From the NCBI RefSeq assembly GCF_900112365.1, contig NZ_FOLQ01000002.1, positions 372,001 through 436,000 on the forward strand: 64,000 bases of DNA, given 5' to 3'. Shown here in pieces: positions 1 to 8,429 of this stretch. The DNA is from Spirosoma endophyticum (GTDB lineage Bacteria > Bacteroidota > Bacteroidia > Cytophagales > Spirosomataceae). Under the pieces are notes generated by a model, which did no database searches, was not told where the DNA came from, and saw nothing but the letters and a program-made list of their open reading frames with translations. The first letter of the stretch is position 1. Every line of letters starts with the position of its first letter. The translations under genes and the position numbers were made by a program.

Positions 1-114
1 CATTTTATACAACTCGTAATGTGCCATCACTTTGGCCATTCGGTTAACGTCCGACGCCCAGTAGTAGTTATTTTCGTACTCGAACGAGCGCGTGAAATCA
101 GGAAGCTGAATCAT
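1..114 (-). CDS. N-terminus of probable class I SAM-dependent methyltransferase (partial)
   Basis: Only the first 38 codons are inside the window; the gene runs off the left edge. The ATG at 112-114 opens MIQLPDFTRSFEYENNYYWA and is followed by a segment ending in MAHYELYKM. A motif of the form FEYENNxYxxxDxxRxxKxxAHYEL is what I recall at the N-terminus of Bacteroidota sugar-associated methyltransferases, so the call rests on memory of the family and not on the SAM-binding motif, which lies outside. It is the last visible gene of the pseB-pseC operon, 95 bp after the 531-aa gene, which fits a role in modifying a surface nonulosonic-acid sugar. It could also be another glycan enzyme. Confidence 0.5.
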   Translation of the reverse strand, partial: MIQLPDFTRSFEYENNYYWASDVNRMAKVMAHYELYKM

Positions 115-209
115 TGAAATTGGTTTACGGTATACAGGTTACGGTATTCTGTGGGCTGACGCATAAAGTTATTATTGACGCGTCAGGCCGCCGAATACCG
201 TAATCCATT

Positions 210-1805
210 TTAAAACAAATGATCGGCGGCAACAGCGCCGTTCGGGTGAAAATCAAAATAATAACCGTTTAGAAATGGATTGTCGGCGCGGGCTGTCAAC
301 CAGCCGCTATCATCACCAAAAAACTGCCTCAGTTCATCGTCGTCGCTTAACCGTATCGTATACAGGCCATTAGGCGGTACTACGCAGGTACGCTCAATGA
401 CGGTCTGGTCGGATTCGCGATAAAATGAAAGTATTACGTTGGCCAGTCGGTCATATACTTTCAATGGAGCCGAGTTAGTCAGTACTATCTCCGAATGACC
501 AACGTTGACGAAAGGCGCCCATCGAAACGTACCGGGTTTGTCCAGAATCTTCGGGTTGCCAACCTGTGGGGCAAAACAAATATTGCTCGGCAGCGATGAC
601 GGTTTATCTATCTGCCCAACATTCAGTCCGAATTTCAAGCGCGTTGGAATGCGGGATGCATCGGTCCAGTGCGCGATGAGCTGCGCTGTTTTGGCCATTT
701 CGGATGGTACACCGGCTTGTTTCGCCACTTCACCGAGGTCCAGTTGAACGTACTGACTAGCTGACGATCGGAACGGATAGGCATCAGGTGTTTCACCCAA
801 TAATTTGCCGTCGGCGTCAAAAAAACGGAATGACAATGTAAAGTCCGAAGGTGAAAAAATCGGGTATACAACCAGTTTGGTAAAGAAACTGTCGGTCAGG
901 TACAGCGGAATTGAGGTCGATGAATCCAGAAAACGCTCATCCTGGCGAGGCCAGTAGGCGCGGGTATCGGCCACGCTGGAGCTGTCATAATACGAGTGAG
1001 TTATGCTAACACTCTCGGCCGTCCGGTCGAGATTACCGACCAGAAAACGAGGAAAGAAGCCCGTGAAATTATGCCCGAACCGAATCATACCGGGTTCATC
1101 GCCCAGCAGGGTTTTCAGGTCCAGGTGTTCTTTTAAATACAGAAAAACCGTCTCATAAGGTTTGAGCGGAGCTAAGTCAAACGTACCGCTGGTCGCTTTT
1201 TGATACGTATCGACAATCTCATACGTCACCTTCGGGTGCTCAGTAGGAAGTGGCCCGTTGGTGAAGCTCAGGAATGGAGACAACCCATCGCGGCCGTAAA
1301 TATCGAAACCCGATTCGCTAACCTGATACTCATTATTTTGTTGCAGATCTTCGATATCATTGTAGATACGCCCCACAGTATGGACAACGCTACTGGCATT
1401 TTCGTTGTAATAAACCAGCACGAAGGCCGGATATGGAAAGACCAGATCCTGCGTCGAAAACACTTCCAGTTCCAGCGAACCCGTAAAGGCATCGGCAGAC
1501 TCGCCTACTTCAGGCAGTAAATCCGCATATTCGCTCATCTGCACCGACCAGGCTTTAGCCGAATCCAGCAGCATATATTTTCGCGACAGCAACGTACCGG
1601 CGGCATTCCGAAGCGTATACAGCAACCCAACTTCCTTAATATTTCGCTTAAGCAACCAGTAACCCATAAAGATTACTTTGCTAGAATACACATCGGTATG
1701 CAGTACCGGAAAAATCGCCGAAGACCGTAGCACGGGTTTTCGATTGGCTACTAAAGCCTCGCCCGCGCTCTGGGTTACCTGAAGATGACTTTGGTAGGAA
1801 CGCAT
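210..1805 (-). CDS. Hypothetical protein of pseudaminic-acid operon, 531 aa
   Basis: I do not recognise this protein. It is 531 aa, has no signal peptide or membrane segment, and is rich in aromatic residues and beta-forming stretches (for example FAPQVGNPKILDKPGTFRWA near residue 420), suggesting repeated beta-sandwich modules. The N-terminal 45 residues lead into a segment with VFPYPAFVLVYYNENAS near residue 125. It begins 26 bp after the pseC stop, so it is almost certainly co-transcribed with pseB and pseC. Position suggests a cytoplasmic or assembly role in a glycan made from pseudaminic acid, but no catalytic motif supports an enzymatic function. The reading frame is intact and codon use resembles the neighbours. 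Confidence 0.75.
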   Translation of the reverse strand: MRSYQSHLQVTQSAGEALVANRKPVLRSSAIFPVLHTDVYSSKVIFMGYWLLKRNIKEVGLLYTLRNAAGTLLSRKYMLLDSAKAWSVQMSEYADLLPEVGESADAFTGSLELEVFSTQDLVFPYPAFVLVYYNENASSVVHTVGRIYNDIEDLQQNNEYQVSESGFDIYGRDGLSPFLSFTNGPLPTEHPKVTYEIVDTYQKATSGTFDLAPLKPYETVFLYLKEHLDLKTLLGDEPGMIRFGHNFTGFFPRFLVGNLDRTAESVSITHSYYDSSSVADTRAYWPRQDERFLDSSTSIPLYLTDSFFTKLVVYPIFSPSDFTLSFRFFDADGKLLGETPDAYPFRSSASQYVQLDLGEVAKQAGVPSEMAKTAQLIAHWTDASRIPTRLKFGLNVGQIDKPSSLPSNICFAPQVGNPKILDKPGTFRWAPFVNVGHSEIVLTNSAPLKVYDRLANVILSFYRESDQTVIERTCVVPPNGLYTIRLSDDDELRQFFGDDSGWLTARADNPFLNGYYFDFHPNGAVAADHLF

Positions 1806-1831
1806 AGTTTAAAAGCCTAATAGGTACTAGT

Positions 1832-3028
1832 TTATCGACTGGATTTGAAGAATGCTGCTACGTTATCGATAACGTAATCCTGCTCCTCGTTGGTCAGCGT
1901 CGGGAACAACGGCAGACTTAAGCAGCCAGCATAATAACGTTCGGCATTTGGAAAATCGCCCGGCTTACCCCCTAAATTTTGGTAATACGGCATCAGATGC
2001 ACCGGTACATAGTGAACCTGCGCCAGAATCTCTTTCGTCCGCAGAAAATCGTATAATTCTTTACGGTCCAGCGTCTGAATCACATACAAATGATACGCAT
2101 GACCAACGCCCGCCGGTGGAACGATAATCTGCACCGGAATTCCAGCCGATGCGGCTTCCGAAAAAGCCAAATCATATCGGGCTGCCAACTCGCGACGCCG
2201 GTCGAGCATCGTGTCGGCTCGCTCTAGTTGACTCAGCGCCAAAGCTGCCTGAATATCGGTCAGCCGATAGTTATAGCCCAATTCCTGCAACTCCATATAC
2301 CAGCCACCCCGTTCGGGTTCGTCAGCATACGGTGTTGTGAACTCCAGTGGTTTATTCGTAATGCCGTGCGTCCGGAGACGTAGCAGATGTTTGTACAACG
2401 ACTCATTATTCGTCGTGATCATCCCGCCTTCGCCAGCCGCAATGTGCTTCACCGGATGAAAACTGAAAATCGCCAGATCGGCCAGTAACCCATCGCCAGC
2501 GCGATGTTCGATGCCCGTTTCGCTGACGAACGAAGCGCCCGGTGCGTGGCAGGCATCTTCAATGATCCACAAACCAAATTCATCGGCCAGTTCCCGAAAG
2601 GCAACCATGTCGACGGGATAACCCGCGAAATCGACCGGAATAATTCCCGAAAAATAGCCCTGAGGATGGCTTTCGAGTAATTTACGTACTGCATTAGGAT
2701 CAAGAAGAACGGTGTCTGGATCAACGTCAGCGAAGAAAACGTCACCTCCGCAATACCGCACGCAATTGGCCGAAGCCGAAAACGTAATGGGCGTTGTGAT
2801 AACCCGCGTTCCTTCTGTGACGCCTAAGGCTAAACAGCACAAGTGCAATGCCGCCGTACCGTTGGCTACGGCAACGGCGTACGTTGATCCGATATAATCC
2901 GCAAAGGATTCTTCGAGTTCACCAATTTTCGGGCCTTGGGTAAGGTAGGGCGAACGTAGCACCGCCGTGACGGCCGCAATGTCCTCGTCTGTAATGTGTT
3001 GACGACCGTATGGAATGGGTTTGTTCAT
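1832..3028 (-). CDS. pseC: UDP-4-amino-4,6-dideoxy-N-acetyl-beta-L-altrosamine transaminase PseC
   Basis: A PLP-dependent DegT/DnrJ/EryC1-type aminotransferase of about 398 aa. It converts the 4-keto sugar made by PseB to the 4-amino sugar, step two of CMP-pseudaminic acid synthesis, in the cytoplasm. The Schiff-base lysine sits in FSFHPVKHIAAGEGG (about residue 194), a signature of PseC rather than of other sugar aminotransferases, and the PLP-ring motif IIEDACHAPGA is near residue 155. The ATG at 3028 is preferred over an in-frame GTG at 3037 because it gives the usual N-terminus MNKPIPYG. It lies 87 bp downstream of pseB in the same direction, which confirms the pathway. The 87-bp gap contains palindromes. 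Confidence 0.93.
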   Translation of the reverse strand: MNKPIPYGRQHITDEDIAAVTAVLRSPYLTQGPKIGELEESFADYIGSTYAVAVANGTAALHLCCLALGVTEGTRVITTPITFSASANCVRYCGGDVFFADVDPDTVLLDPNAVRKLLESHPQGYFSGIIPVDFAGYPVDMVAFRELADEFGLWIIEDACHAPGASFVSETGIEHRAGDGLLADLAIFSFHPVKHIAAGEGGMITTNNESLYKHLLRLRTHGITNKPLEFTTPYADEPERGGWYMELQELGYNYRLTDIQAALALSQLERADTMLDRRRELAARYDLAFSEAASAGIPVQIIVPPAGVGHAYHLYVIQTLDRKELYDFLRTKEILAQVHYVPVHLMPYYQNLGGKPGDFPNAERYYAGCLSLPLFPTLTNEEQDYVIDNVAAFFKSSR

Positions 3029-3036
3029 TCGTAGCA

Positions 3037-3114
3037 CGGGTATAAACCCGCATTTTTCTGTCTACAGTGGGTTTTCACCGCACGGGCGGCCCTGCGCAAC
3101 GGCGGACCGTCCGC
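3037..3114. repeat. Palindromic intergenic element between pseB and pseC
   Basis: The gap between the two genes carries a perfect 5-bp stem with 4-nt loop (cgggt/acccg, 3037-3050) and a second palindrome gcggac-c-gtccgc (3102-3114). The core cggcggaccg recurs at 22718-22727 in another intergenic gap of this window. This looks like a dispersed REP-like element rather than a terminator, because no T-run follows and the downstream gene belongs to the same pathway. An mRNA-stability or attenuation role is possible. Confidence 0.4.
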
Positions 3115-3115
3115 G

Positions 3116-4132
3116 TTACACACTGAACTGTGGATCGACGTGTTCCCGGATTTGCTCCCGCAGTTGCTCCACACTAAGCCAGTCGGTATTGGTACCGGAG
3201 TTGTATTTAAAGCCGAGGTCGACGCGGTTACCACCAAAGGCTTTTAAGTAATCGTCTACATCCCAGGTTGGTGTTGAGGGTGTAATAACGTAGTAGCGTT
3301 CTGTTTCGACCGTGTTGAGCGAGTCGGTTTCGGTAATCATTTCCTCATGCAGTTTTTCGCCTGGACGGATGCCTACGATTTTCTGTTCTGCCGTTGGGGC
3401 AATGGCTTCAGCTACGTCGGTGATGCGGTACGACGGAATTTTAGGGACAAAAATCTCCCCGCCCCAGGCATGTTCGAGGGCATGAAAAACCATTTCGACA
3501 CCTTCCTCCAGTGAAATGTTGAAGCGGGTCATGTCGGGATGCGTAATGGGCAATACGCCATCTTTTCGCTTATCGAGAAAAAATGGTACGACTGATCCCC
3601 GTGAGCCGATTACATTGCCGTAACGCACAACGGAAAACCGTAGATCGCGACTACCCCGCATGTTGTTAGCCGCTACGAATAATTTGTCGGAGCATAGTTT
3701 CGTGGCTCCGTAGAGGTTGATCGGCGCTGCTGCCTTGTCGGTCGAAAGGGCCACAACACGCTTGACGCCATTGTCTAAAGCTGCATTGATGACGTTTTCG
3801 GCACCGAAGACGTTGGTTTTAATGCACTCCATCGGGTTGTATTCGGCAGCCGGTACCTGCTTCAGGGCTGCCGCATGGACAATGATGTCTACTCCTTCGC
3901 AGGCCCGTTTCAGTCGTTCCCCATCGCGCACGTCGCCGATAAAAAACCGGATGGACTTGTACTTCGATTGCGGGTAATACTGGGCCATTTCGAACTGTTT
4001 CAGCTCGTCGCGGGAATAAATAACCAGGCGTTTTATATTTGGATATCGCTGGTACACCATCTCGACGAATTTTTTGCCGAAAGAGCCGGTGCCGCCTGTA
4101 ATCAAAATGGATTTATCTGTTAAATCTAACAC
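3116..4132 (-). CDS. pseB: UDP-N-acetylglucosamine 4,6-dehydratase (inverting) PseB
   Basis: An extended SDR enzyme of 338 aa that removes water from UDP-GlcNAc and inverts C5, committing it to pseudaminic acid synthesis. The NADP-binding motif TGGTGSFGK is at residues 12-20. The catalytic set typical of inverting dehydratases is visible in STDKAAAPINLYGATK, with Asp132, Lys133, Tyr141 and Lys145; this numbering matches the Helicobacter enzyme as I recall it. The C-terminus EHVDPQFSV is complete. It is the first gene of a minus-strand operon with pseC; its promoter must lie in the 4133-4739 gap. No flagellar gene is nearby, so the sugar probably decorates a surface glycan or protein. Confidence 0.95.
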   Translation of the reverse strand: MLDLTDKSILITGGTGSFGKKFVEMVYQRYPNIKRLVIYSRDELKQFEMAQYYPQSKYKSIRFFIGDVRDGERLKRACEGVDIIVHAAALKQVPAAEYNPMECIKTNVFGAENVINAALDNGVKRVVALSTDKAAAPINLYGATKLCSDKLFVAANNMRGSRDLRFSVVRYGNVIGSRGSVVPFFLDKRKDGVLPITHPDMTRFNISLEEGVEMVFHALEHAWGGEIFVPKIPSYRITDVAEAIAPTAEQKIVGIRPGEKLHEEMITETDSLNTVETERYYVITPSTPTWDVDDYLKAFGGNRVDLGFKYNSGTNTDWLSVEQLREQIREHVDPQFSV

Positions 4133-4739
4133 GTTCTTTATAAGATTCTTGTAGTCAGTAGTTTATGCTAAATTTATTAATTGGCTACTCAACTGTTATT
4201 GAATTGGGAAAGCAACTGACTCCTATCTTCCAGGTTTCTACAGGCAAAGGTAGCCTATCTGAGTGTAGCAAAAAAAGCTTGATTATCCGGTTGCCCGGCT
4301 TACATGCCATTCGGTTGTCACTACGTTGCAATTTACTATATGGGCAATTCTGTTTATGTGAAAAAGTGATAACACATATGGTCCGATGCTTTTAACAATC
4401 CCAGGCAGGGTAGATTGAAATAAACAAAAATATTTTTTGTTGACGACGTTACTTGTAGAAGTATAATACGTCTAAAGCCGACGTTATAAAAATTACCTGA
4501 TATTGGGCATGAATAGTCCAAACTAATGAAGTATTATACCACGCTACGGAACAACACCTGTTTAGACATACGTAACGTTCTTCTTAGTGCATAACTCATT
4601 AACTTCGGGAGTTATCTTAAATTAACATTCAATAGAATCGTTGCTTGCTGGATTAATTAGGGATAATACGCGTTAGTAGATTTATAAGGAGGAGGCAACA
4701 CTGGTTGTATGTCAGAACAGGCTTTCCTTTTGCCTATAG
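4133..4739. other. 607-bp AT-rich intergenic region, divergent promoters
   Basis: This gap separates the minus-strand pse operon from a plus-strand gene, so it should hold both promoters. It is clearly AT-richer than the flanking genes. A purine-rich aaggaggagg (4687-4696) precedes a 20-codon reading frame (4709-4771) that overlaps the start of the next gene in another frame. I see no convincing protein gene and no strong hairpin. Confidence 0.6.
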
Positions 4740-5138
4740 ATGATTCAAAAAGCGATCATACGTTTCTCTAAATGTATTCAGGACTCGCAGGAGCTTGGCA
4801 GTAACGCCGACCGCATGGTTTCACGCGTATTCTTTAGCCTGCAAATAGGCAGCTTAGTCCATGATGATCTCTGGGCAAACATTCACCAGGCGGCTGGCGA
4901 TGAGCACGAAAATGACCGGGTCAAGATTGACAGGCCAGATGGATACCAAGGATTGATGAATTTTGAAGCTTATTACGATGCAGCTGAACGCTATTATCGG
5001 AAATGCGTAGAACTTGGGTTCGAAATGGCCGGCTTTGTGCCTGGTACGCTCGGTTTACGGGTTCGCCAGTATAACAATACGCACGAACAGGAGTATCAGG
5101 TCGGGTTTGATGTGGACGAAAATAGACGTAAGTGGTAA
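4740..5138 (+). CDS. Small conserved hypothetical protein, 132 aa
   Basis: A soluble 132-aa protein with no signal peptide. It opens MIQKAIIRFSKCIQDSQELG, then has an MVSRVFFSL strand, a DDLWANIHQ segment, and a C-terminal acidic region with paired tyrosines (YYDAAERYYRKCVELG). I recall similar short proteins in Cytophagales but no assigned function. The ATG at 4740 is fixed by an in-frame TAG immediately upstream (4737-4739). A short reading frame in another phase (4709-4771) starts after a GGAGG-like stretch and overlaps this start by 32 bp, so translation may be coupled. It ends 68 bp before a tRNA gene. Confidence 0.6.
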   Translation: MIQKAIIRFSKCIQDSQELGSNADRMVSRVFFSLQIGSLVHDDLWANIHQAAGDEHENDRVKIDRPDGYQGLMNFEAYYDAAERYYRKCVELGFEMAGFVPGTLGLRVRQYNNTHEQEYQVGFDVDENRRKW

Positions 5139-5206
5139 GTTAATGCCCAATGACAAGGGTTTTTTTGTATCTTGCGGCTCTTGCAGGATTTGTTGTCCTT
5201 TGAAAT

Positions 5207-5278
5207 GACTCTATGGTGTAATGGATAGCATCACAGTCTTCGGAACTGTTGGTTGGGGTTCGAGTCCCTATAGGGTCA
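5207..5278 (+). tRNA. tRNA-Arg (anticodon TCG)
   Basis: A complete cloverleaf can be folded by eye. The acceptor stem pairs gactcta (5207-5213) with tagggtc (5271-5277) with one G-U pair. The D arm contains aatggata, with A following the GG as expected for arginine tRNAs. The anticodon stem acagt/actgt (5233-5237, 5245-5249) closes the loop cttcgga with anticodon TCG at 5240-5242. The T loop is ttcgagt. CCA is not encoded. Integrases often use such genes as attachment sites, and an integrase remnant follows about 180 bp downstream. Confidence 0.93.
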
Positions 5279-5459
5279 CAAAAAAAGCTATTTTTTGAAT
5301 GAGGGTTGATCAGTGAAAGAGCTTATTTGCTCTAAATCAACTGGTTAGCCCTTATTTATTATCGAGCTTTATCAAAAAAGATACGGCTTTGTAAAGTTGA
5401 TCCGTCAACTGAATCTTTTTATTTCGTAACTTGGATTTAACTAAACCAGCTACGATCAA

Positions 5460-5655
5460 TGAAAACTATATCTGATCAGGATATTAAATTCCTTCTCAAG
5501 TCGCCCCGTTCTGACCGCCCTACGCTTATATCCTTGTTTTATCGCTACGATAATCAACGATTTGTGTATTCAACTGATCTGACTATTCACCCTCTGCAAT
5601 GGGATGCTGATCGCCAGCTGGCTAGCACCAGTCAAAAAAAACGGATTGCTAACTC
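5460..5655 (+). pseudogene. Tyrosine integrase remnant (N-terminal Arm-binding domain only)
   Basis: About 65 residues survive: an ATG at 5460 followed by SPRSDRPTLISLFYRYD, then FVYSTDLTIHPLQWDADRQ and KKRIANSVN. This is the pattern of the N-terminal Arm-DNA-binding domain of Bacteroidota phage-type integrases (LIxLxYRYxxxRxxYSTxLxIxPxxWD). The core-binding and catalytic domains, with the R-H-R-Y residues, are absent. The frame breaks where sequence related to an IS630 transposase begins (about 5656). The position just 3' of a tRNA-Arg fits the scar of an element that once integrated there. Confidence 0.75.
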
Positions 5656-6483
5656 AGTCAATTGGTGACTGAACTCAATAAAGGCGCAGAACTGCATGGT
5701 TTTAGCGGAGCGATCTGGACGCGCCCACGCGTTAACGAAGTGATCAAAACGTTATTTGGCGTCAGTTATGAGCCTTCTCAAGTAGGCCGTATTTTGACAA
5801 AACTAAGTTGGCGCCGACAAAAACCGCAGCGAAAAGTCAGTCAGTAAGATCCTGAGGCAGTTGCTCAATGGCGAGAAGAGCATTTGGCTGAACTAAAAAA
5901 AGCGGAGGATGAGAGTCGGGTTATATTATATGTAGATGAGTCGGCGTGTTATTTATTACCCTTATTATTCCCTACTTGGGCACCTTGCGGGCAGACCCCA
6001 GGACTAGTTGAGCAAGCAGGACGCGCTCATTTGAACGGTCTGCTGTGGCGGTTTGATTGCCGCTATTGGTCGGATCTATGTAGCGGGTCAAGATCAGTCA
6101 TTTGCTAGTGAGGCCATCGTCGGGTTTCTTAACAAGCTGTGTGGGCGTTATCGCAAACGGGATAGGCTAATTAGATGGCAGGGCCGCCTGTGCGGATGGG
6201 GAAGCTATCCACCGCAGTGAAATGGTAAAAGCCTTTTTGAAAAACCGCTCAGGACGGATTCACCTGGAACGTCTACCAGCCTATAGTCCCCAACTCAACC
6301 CAGTCGAGTTGGTCTGGAGCCAGCTAAACGTAGTTTAAAAAATCATCAGGGCTGCCTGAGCGGTTTTTACGAGTCTGGAGGAGCTAACGGTAGCGATTCT
6401 TGATCAAGTCAAACGCCTGGAAAAAGGCCCAAAATTAGTGCAGGCATTCTTCAACAAAAAAGAGGTAACATTCATTAAGGACT
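5656..6483 (+). pseudogene. IS630-type transposase remnant with stops and frameshifts
   Basis: Fragments of one IS630-family transposase can be read across frames. 5662-5847 encodes GAELHGFSGAIWTRPRV and FGVSYEPSQVGRILTKLSW, the winged-helix part, ending in an in-frame TAA. The same frame continues with VILYVDESACYLLP, which holds the first catalytic Asp of the DDE domain, then stops at 6105. A shifted frame reads AAIGRIYVAGQDQSFASEAI, and another reads EMVKAFLKNRSGRIHLERLP followed by LNPVELVW, which holds the last catalytic acid. The N-terminal helix-turn-helix segment is missing and no terminal inverted repeats were found. The element is dead and old; it joins an integrase stub on its left. 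Confidence 0.85.
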
Positions 6484-6489
6484 AATACA

Positions 6490-7068
6490 CAGATCAATAG
6501 CGTCCCCTGTTGAGAAAGTCACTGGCAACTAGCCCACCTGATTTTTTCAAATCATTTATACTTAGTTTAACTAATAGAGCGGGTTATTAAACGGCAATGA
6601 ATTATTCTCTGGCTTGATAATTTTAGCTAAGTATTCAGCTTTATTTCTGACTAAAACACAATTTTAAAATTTGTCGGTTTCGTCCAAGAAAACCCTTGGC
6701 CAAATGAACGCTTACCATACTCGGCCAATTTCTTCCTATAGGTCGTTCCGTTAGTTAACGTTGAATGTTTTGTCAACCAAGTTGATAAGCTGGCCAGTAG
6801 TTGCTTAGCTAAGTGATTAGTGGGTGAGACCCCGTCGTATTAGACCTACTTGTATTAGAGCCGAGTGTATTTATCCCACTTGCTGGTGGTGTATGTATCA
6901 AGTTTATCAGTCTTCTTGATTAAATCGTGCAGTTTGGTTTTATCAAGATACATTAGTCGGGGTTCGGTTTGTCAGTGACCTAAGCTGGATTATAATTAAA
7001 ACCAATCGCACTGAAAAAAGTCTATATAGCTAGTAAGTGCCTATATATTACTGTAAAACTCAACTGCT
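6490..7068. other. 579-bp region without an intact gene
   Basis: Nothing complete is encoded here. On the minus strand 6855-6953 is a 32-codon frame with protein-like composition (MYLDKTKLHDLIKKTDKL and onward) that stops abruptly and may be the relic of a gene. The rest is AT-rich and lacks obvious repeats. The 3' part must contain the promoter of the DUF1810 gene. The region belongs to the same decayed island as the integrase and transposase remnants. Confidence 0.5.
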
Positions 7069-7500
7069 ATGACATCAGAAATAAATTTAACCCGATTTGT
7101 TGACGCTCAGGAAGGGGACTACGATCGGGCACTGGCTGAAATAAATAATGGACGAAAACAAAGTCACTGGATGTGGTACATCTTTCCCCAAATTTCGGGC
7201 CTTGGCTTTAGTGAGATGGCCATCTATTATGCCATCAACGATTTAGCCGAAGCCAAAGCGTATCTGGATCATCCCGTTTTGGGAAGTCGGCTGATTGACA
7301 TAGCCAACGCGATGCTACGTATCGAGGGCAAAACGGCCAGTCAGGTTATGGGAAGTCCCGATGACCTGAAACTACGGTCCAGCATGACCTTATTTAGCTT
7401 GGTAGAGAACGCAGACCCTGTTTTTCAGGCGGTGTTGACTAAATTTTTCAACGGTCAGCCGGATTCAAAAACACTTGCTGCAGTTAAAAACGGCAACTAA
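7069..7500 (+). CDS. DUF1810 family protein
   Basis: A 143-aa soluble protein of the DUF1810 family (older annotations say calpastatin-like). The family hallmarks are FVDAQEGDYDRALAEINNGRK at the N-terminus, the aromatic core HWMWYIFPQISGLGFSEMA (about residues 33-51) and a C-terminal FQAVLTKFFNGQPDSKTLA. The length is normal for the family. Biochemical function is unknown; distribution in accessory regions suggests a stress or island role. It converges tail-to-tail with the ceramidase-like gene (10 bp between stops) and marks the edge of the decayed mobile segment on its left. Confidence 0.9.
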   Translation: MTSEINLTRFVDAQEGDYDRALAEINNGRKQSHWMWYIFPQISGLGFSEMAIYYAINDLAEAKAYLDHPVLGSRLIDIANAMLRIEGKTASQVMGSPDDLKLRSSMTLFSLVENADPVFQAVLTKFFNGQPDSKTLAAVKNGN

Positions 7501-7510
7501 GGTCATGGGC

Positions 7511-8335
7511 TTACGTTTTTTTCGTAAACCGGAAAAATGCGTAACTACAAAAACTACTTAACCCCGTCAGCACATGCCAGAGTGCATGACCTTGAAGAAA
7601 AGAATGGGGGTCACAGCCCACTTTCTGCACATCCAGTGTCCGTATCTTAATGGCCAGCACAATCAGTCCGAAACTCAGTAGGATCAGCCAAAATGAACGC
7701 TCTTTTCGGAACTGGATATAGTTGATGAGCATCAATACGTTCAACCCTAAAATCAACGCGGGCACCAGGCGGGAGCTGGGTACCAACAGGGCAATCGGGA
7801 GAAATACGCCAATAAGAACCAGTAAAGCCAGTACCCAAATGGTTTTTTGAGCAGGTGTCCATCTCAACCGGTGGCCAAGGTGATAGAGCGCCATGCCCAC
7901 CAGTGTCAGCATTATACTGTAGGTCGCATTCATATCTACCCGCTGGCCCAGATACGTGAGCGACGCATGAAAAAACGCGCTGCCAAACCCCAGATACACA
8001 AAGCACCCACCCAGTAGAGCCGAAAGCATCGGAAAATTCTCCAGTCGGTTCAGGCCCGGCTTCCCTTGCTGTGTATGATCGTCCCAGGCAATCTGGAGAA
8101 GGAGAACCCCAAAAAAGAAGTACGCCAGGTTGGAATAGGTGTTGATGGGCTGATGGAAGAAGCGATGAACATGGTTGAACTCGCAATACTCAACTGTCAT
8201 AGCCGATTGACTGATTCGCAGGCCTGCCCAGGCGGTTCCGTCTAGCCAGGTATCCAGGCCGATCCAAAGCAAAAGCATCCCGATCGTCAGATAAGCGGAG
8301 CGAAGCAGCCATTTGTATGGAAGAGGTAGCACCAT
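7511..8335 (-). CDS. Ceramidase-like (CREST superfamily) membrane hydrolase
   Basis: A polytopic protein of about 274 aa with seven or more hydrophobic segments. The CREST-superfamily signature is present: EYCEFN and QPINTYSNLAYF in the N-terminal third, GFGSAFFHASLTYLGQRVDM (metal-site Ser, His and Asp) in the middle, and HALWHVLTGL at the C-terminus with two more histidines. Alkaline ceramidases of this fold hydrolyse amide bonds of sphingolipids at a zinc site inside the membrane. Sphingolipids are common in Bacteroidota, so the substrate is plausible but unproven. The ATG at 8335 is preferred over an in-frame GTG at 8386 because the added residues are not family-like. Confidence 0.82.
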   Translation of the reverse strand: MVLPLPYKWLLRSAYLTIGMLLLWIGLDTWLDGTAWAGLRISQSAMTVEYCEFNHVHRFFHQPINTYSNLAYFFFGVLLLQIAWDDHTQQGKPGLNRLENFPMLSALLGGCFVYLGFGSAFFHASLTYLGQRVDMNATYSIMLTLVGMALYHLGHRLRWTPAQKTIWVLALLVLIGVFLPIALLVPSSRLVPALILGLNVLMLINYIQFRKERSFWLILLSFGLIVLAIKIRTLDVQKVGCDPHSFLQGHALWHVLTGLSSFCSYAFFRFTKKT

Positions 8336-8429
8336 ACAGTTAGTAAGCCCGGAAGGCCCGGCGCTTACTGATCTGACCCCCGACACCGCTACGTTGGATG
8401 GCGTTACCGGCTTTTGATGGGCGGATAGA

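Noticed and set aside
5279..5300. A/T-rich aaaaaagctatttttt after the tRNA as a terminator
   Set aside because: The stem has only A-T pairs and is too weak to call; tRNA transcripts may end here but the sequence does not decide it.
7647..8186. 179-codon minus-strand frame inside the ceramidase-like gene
   Set aside because: A shadow frame; the other frame carries the conserved CREST motifs and membrane pattern.
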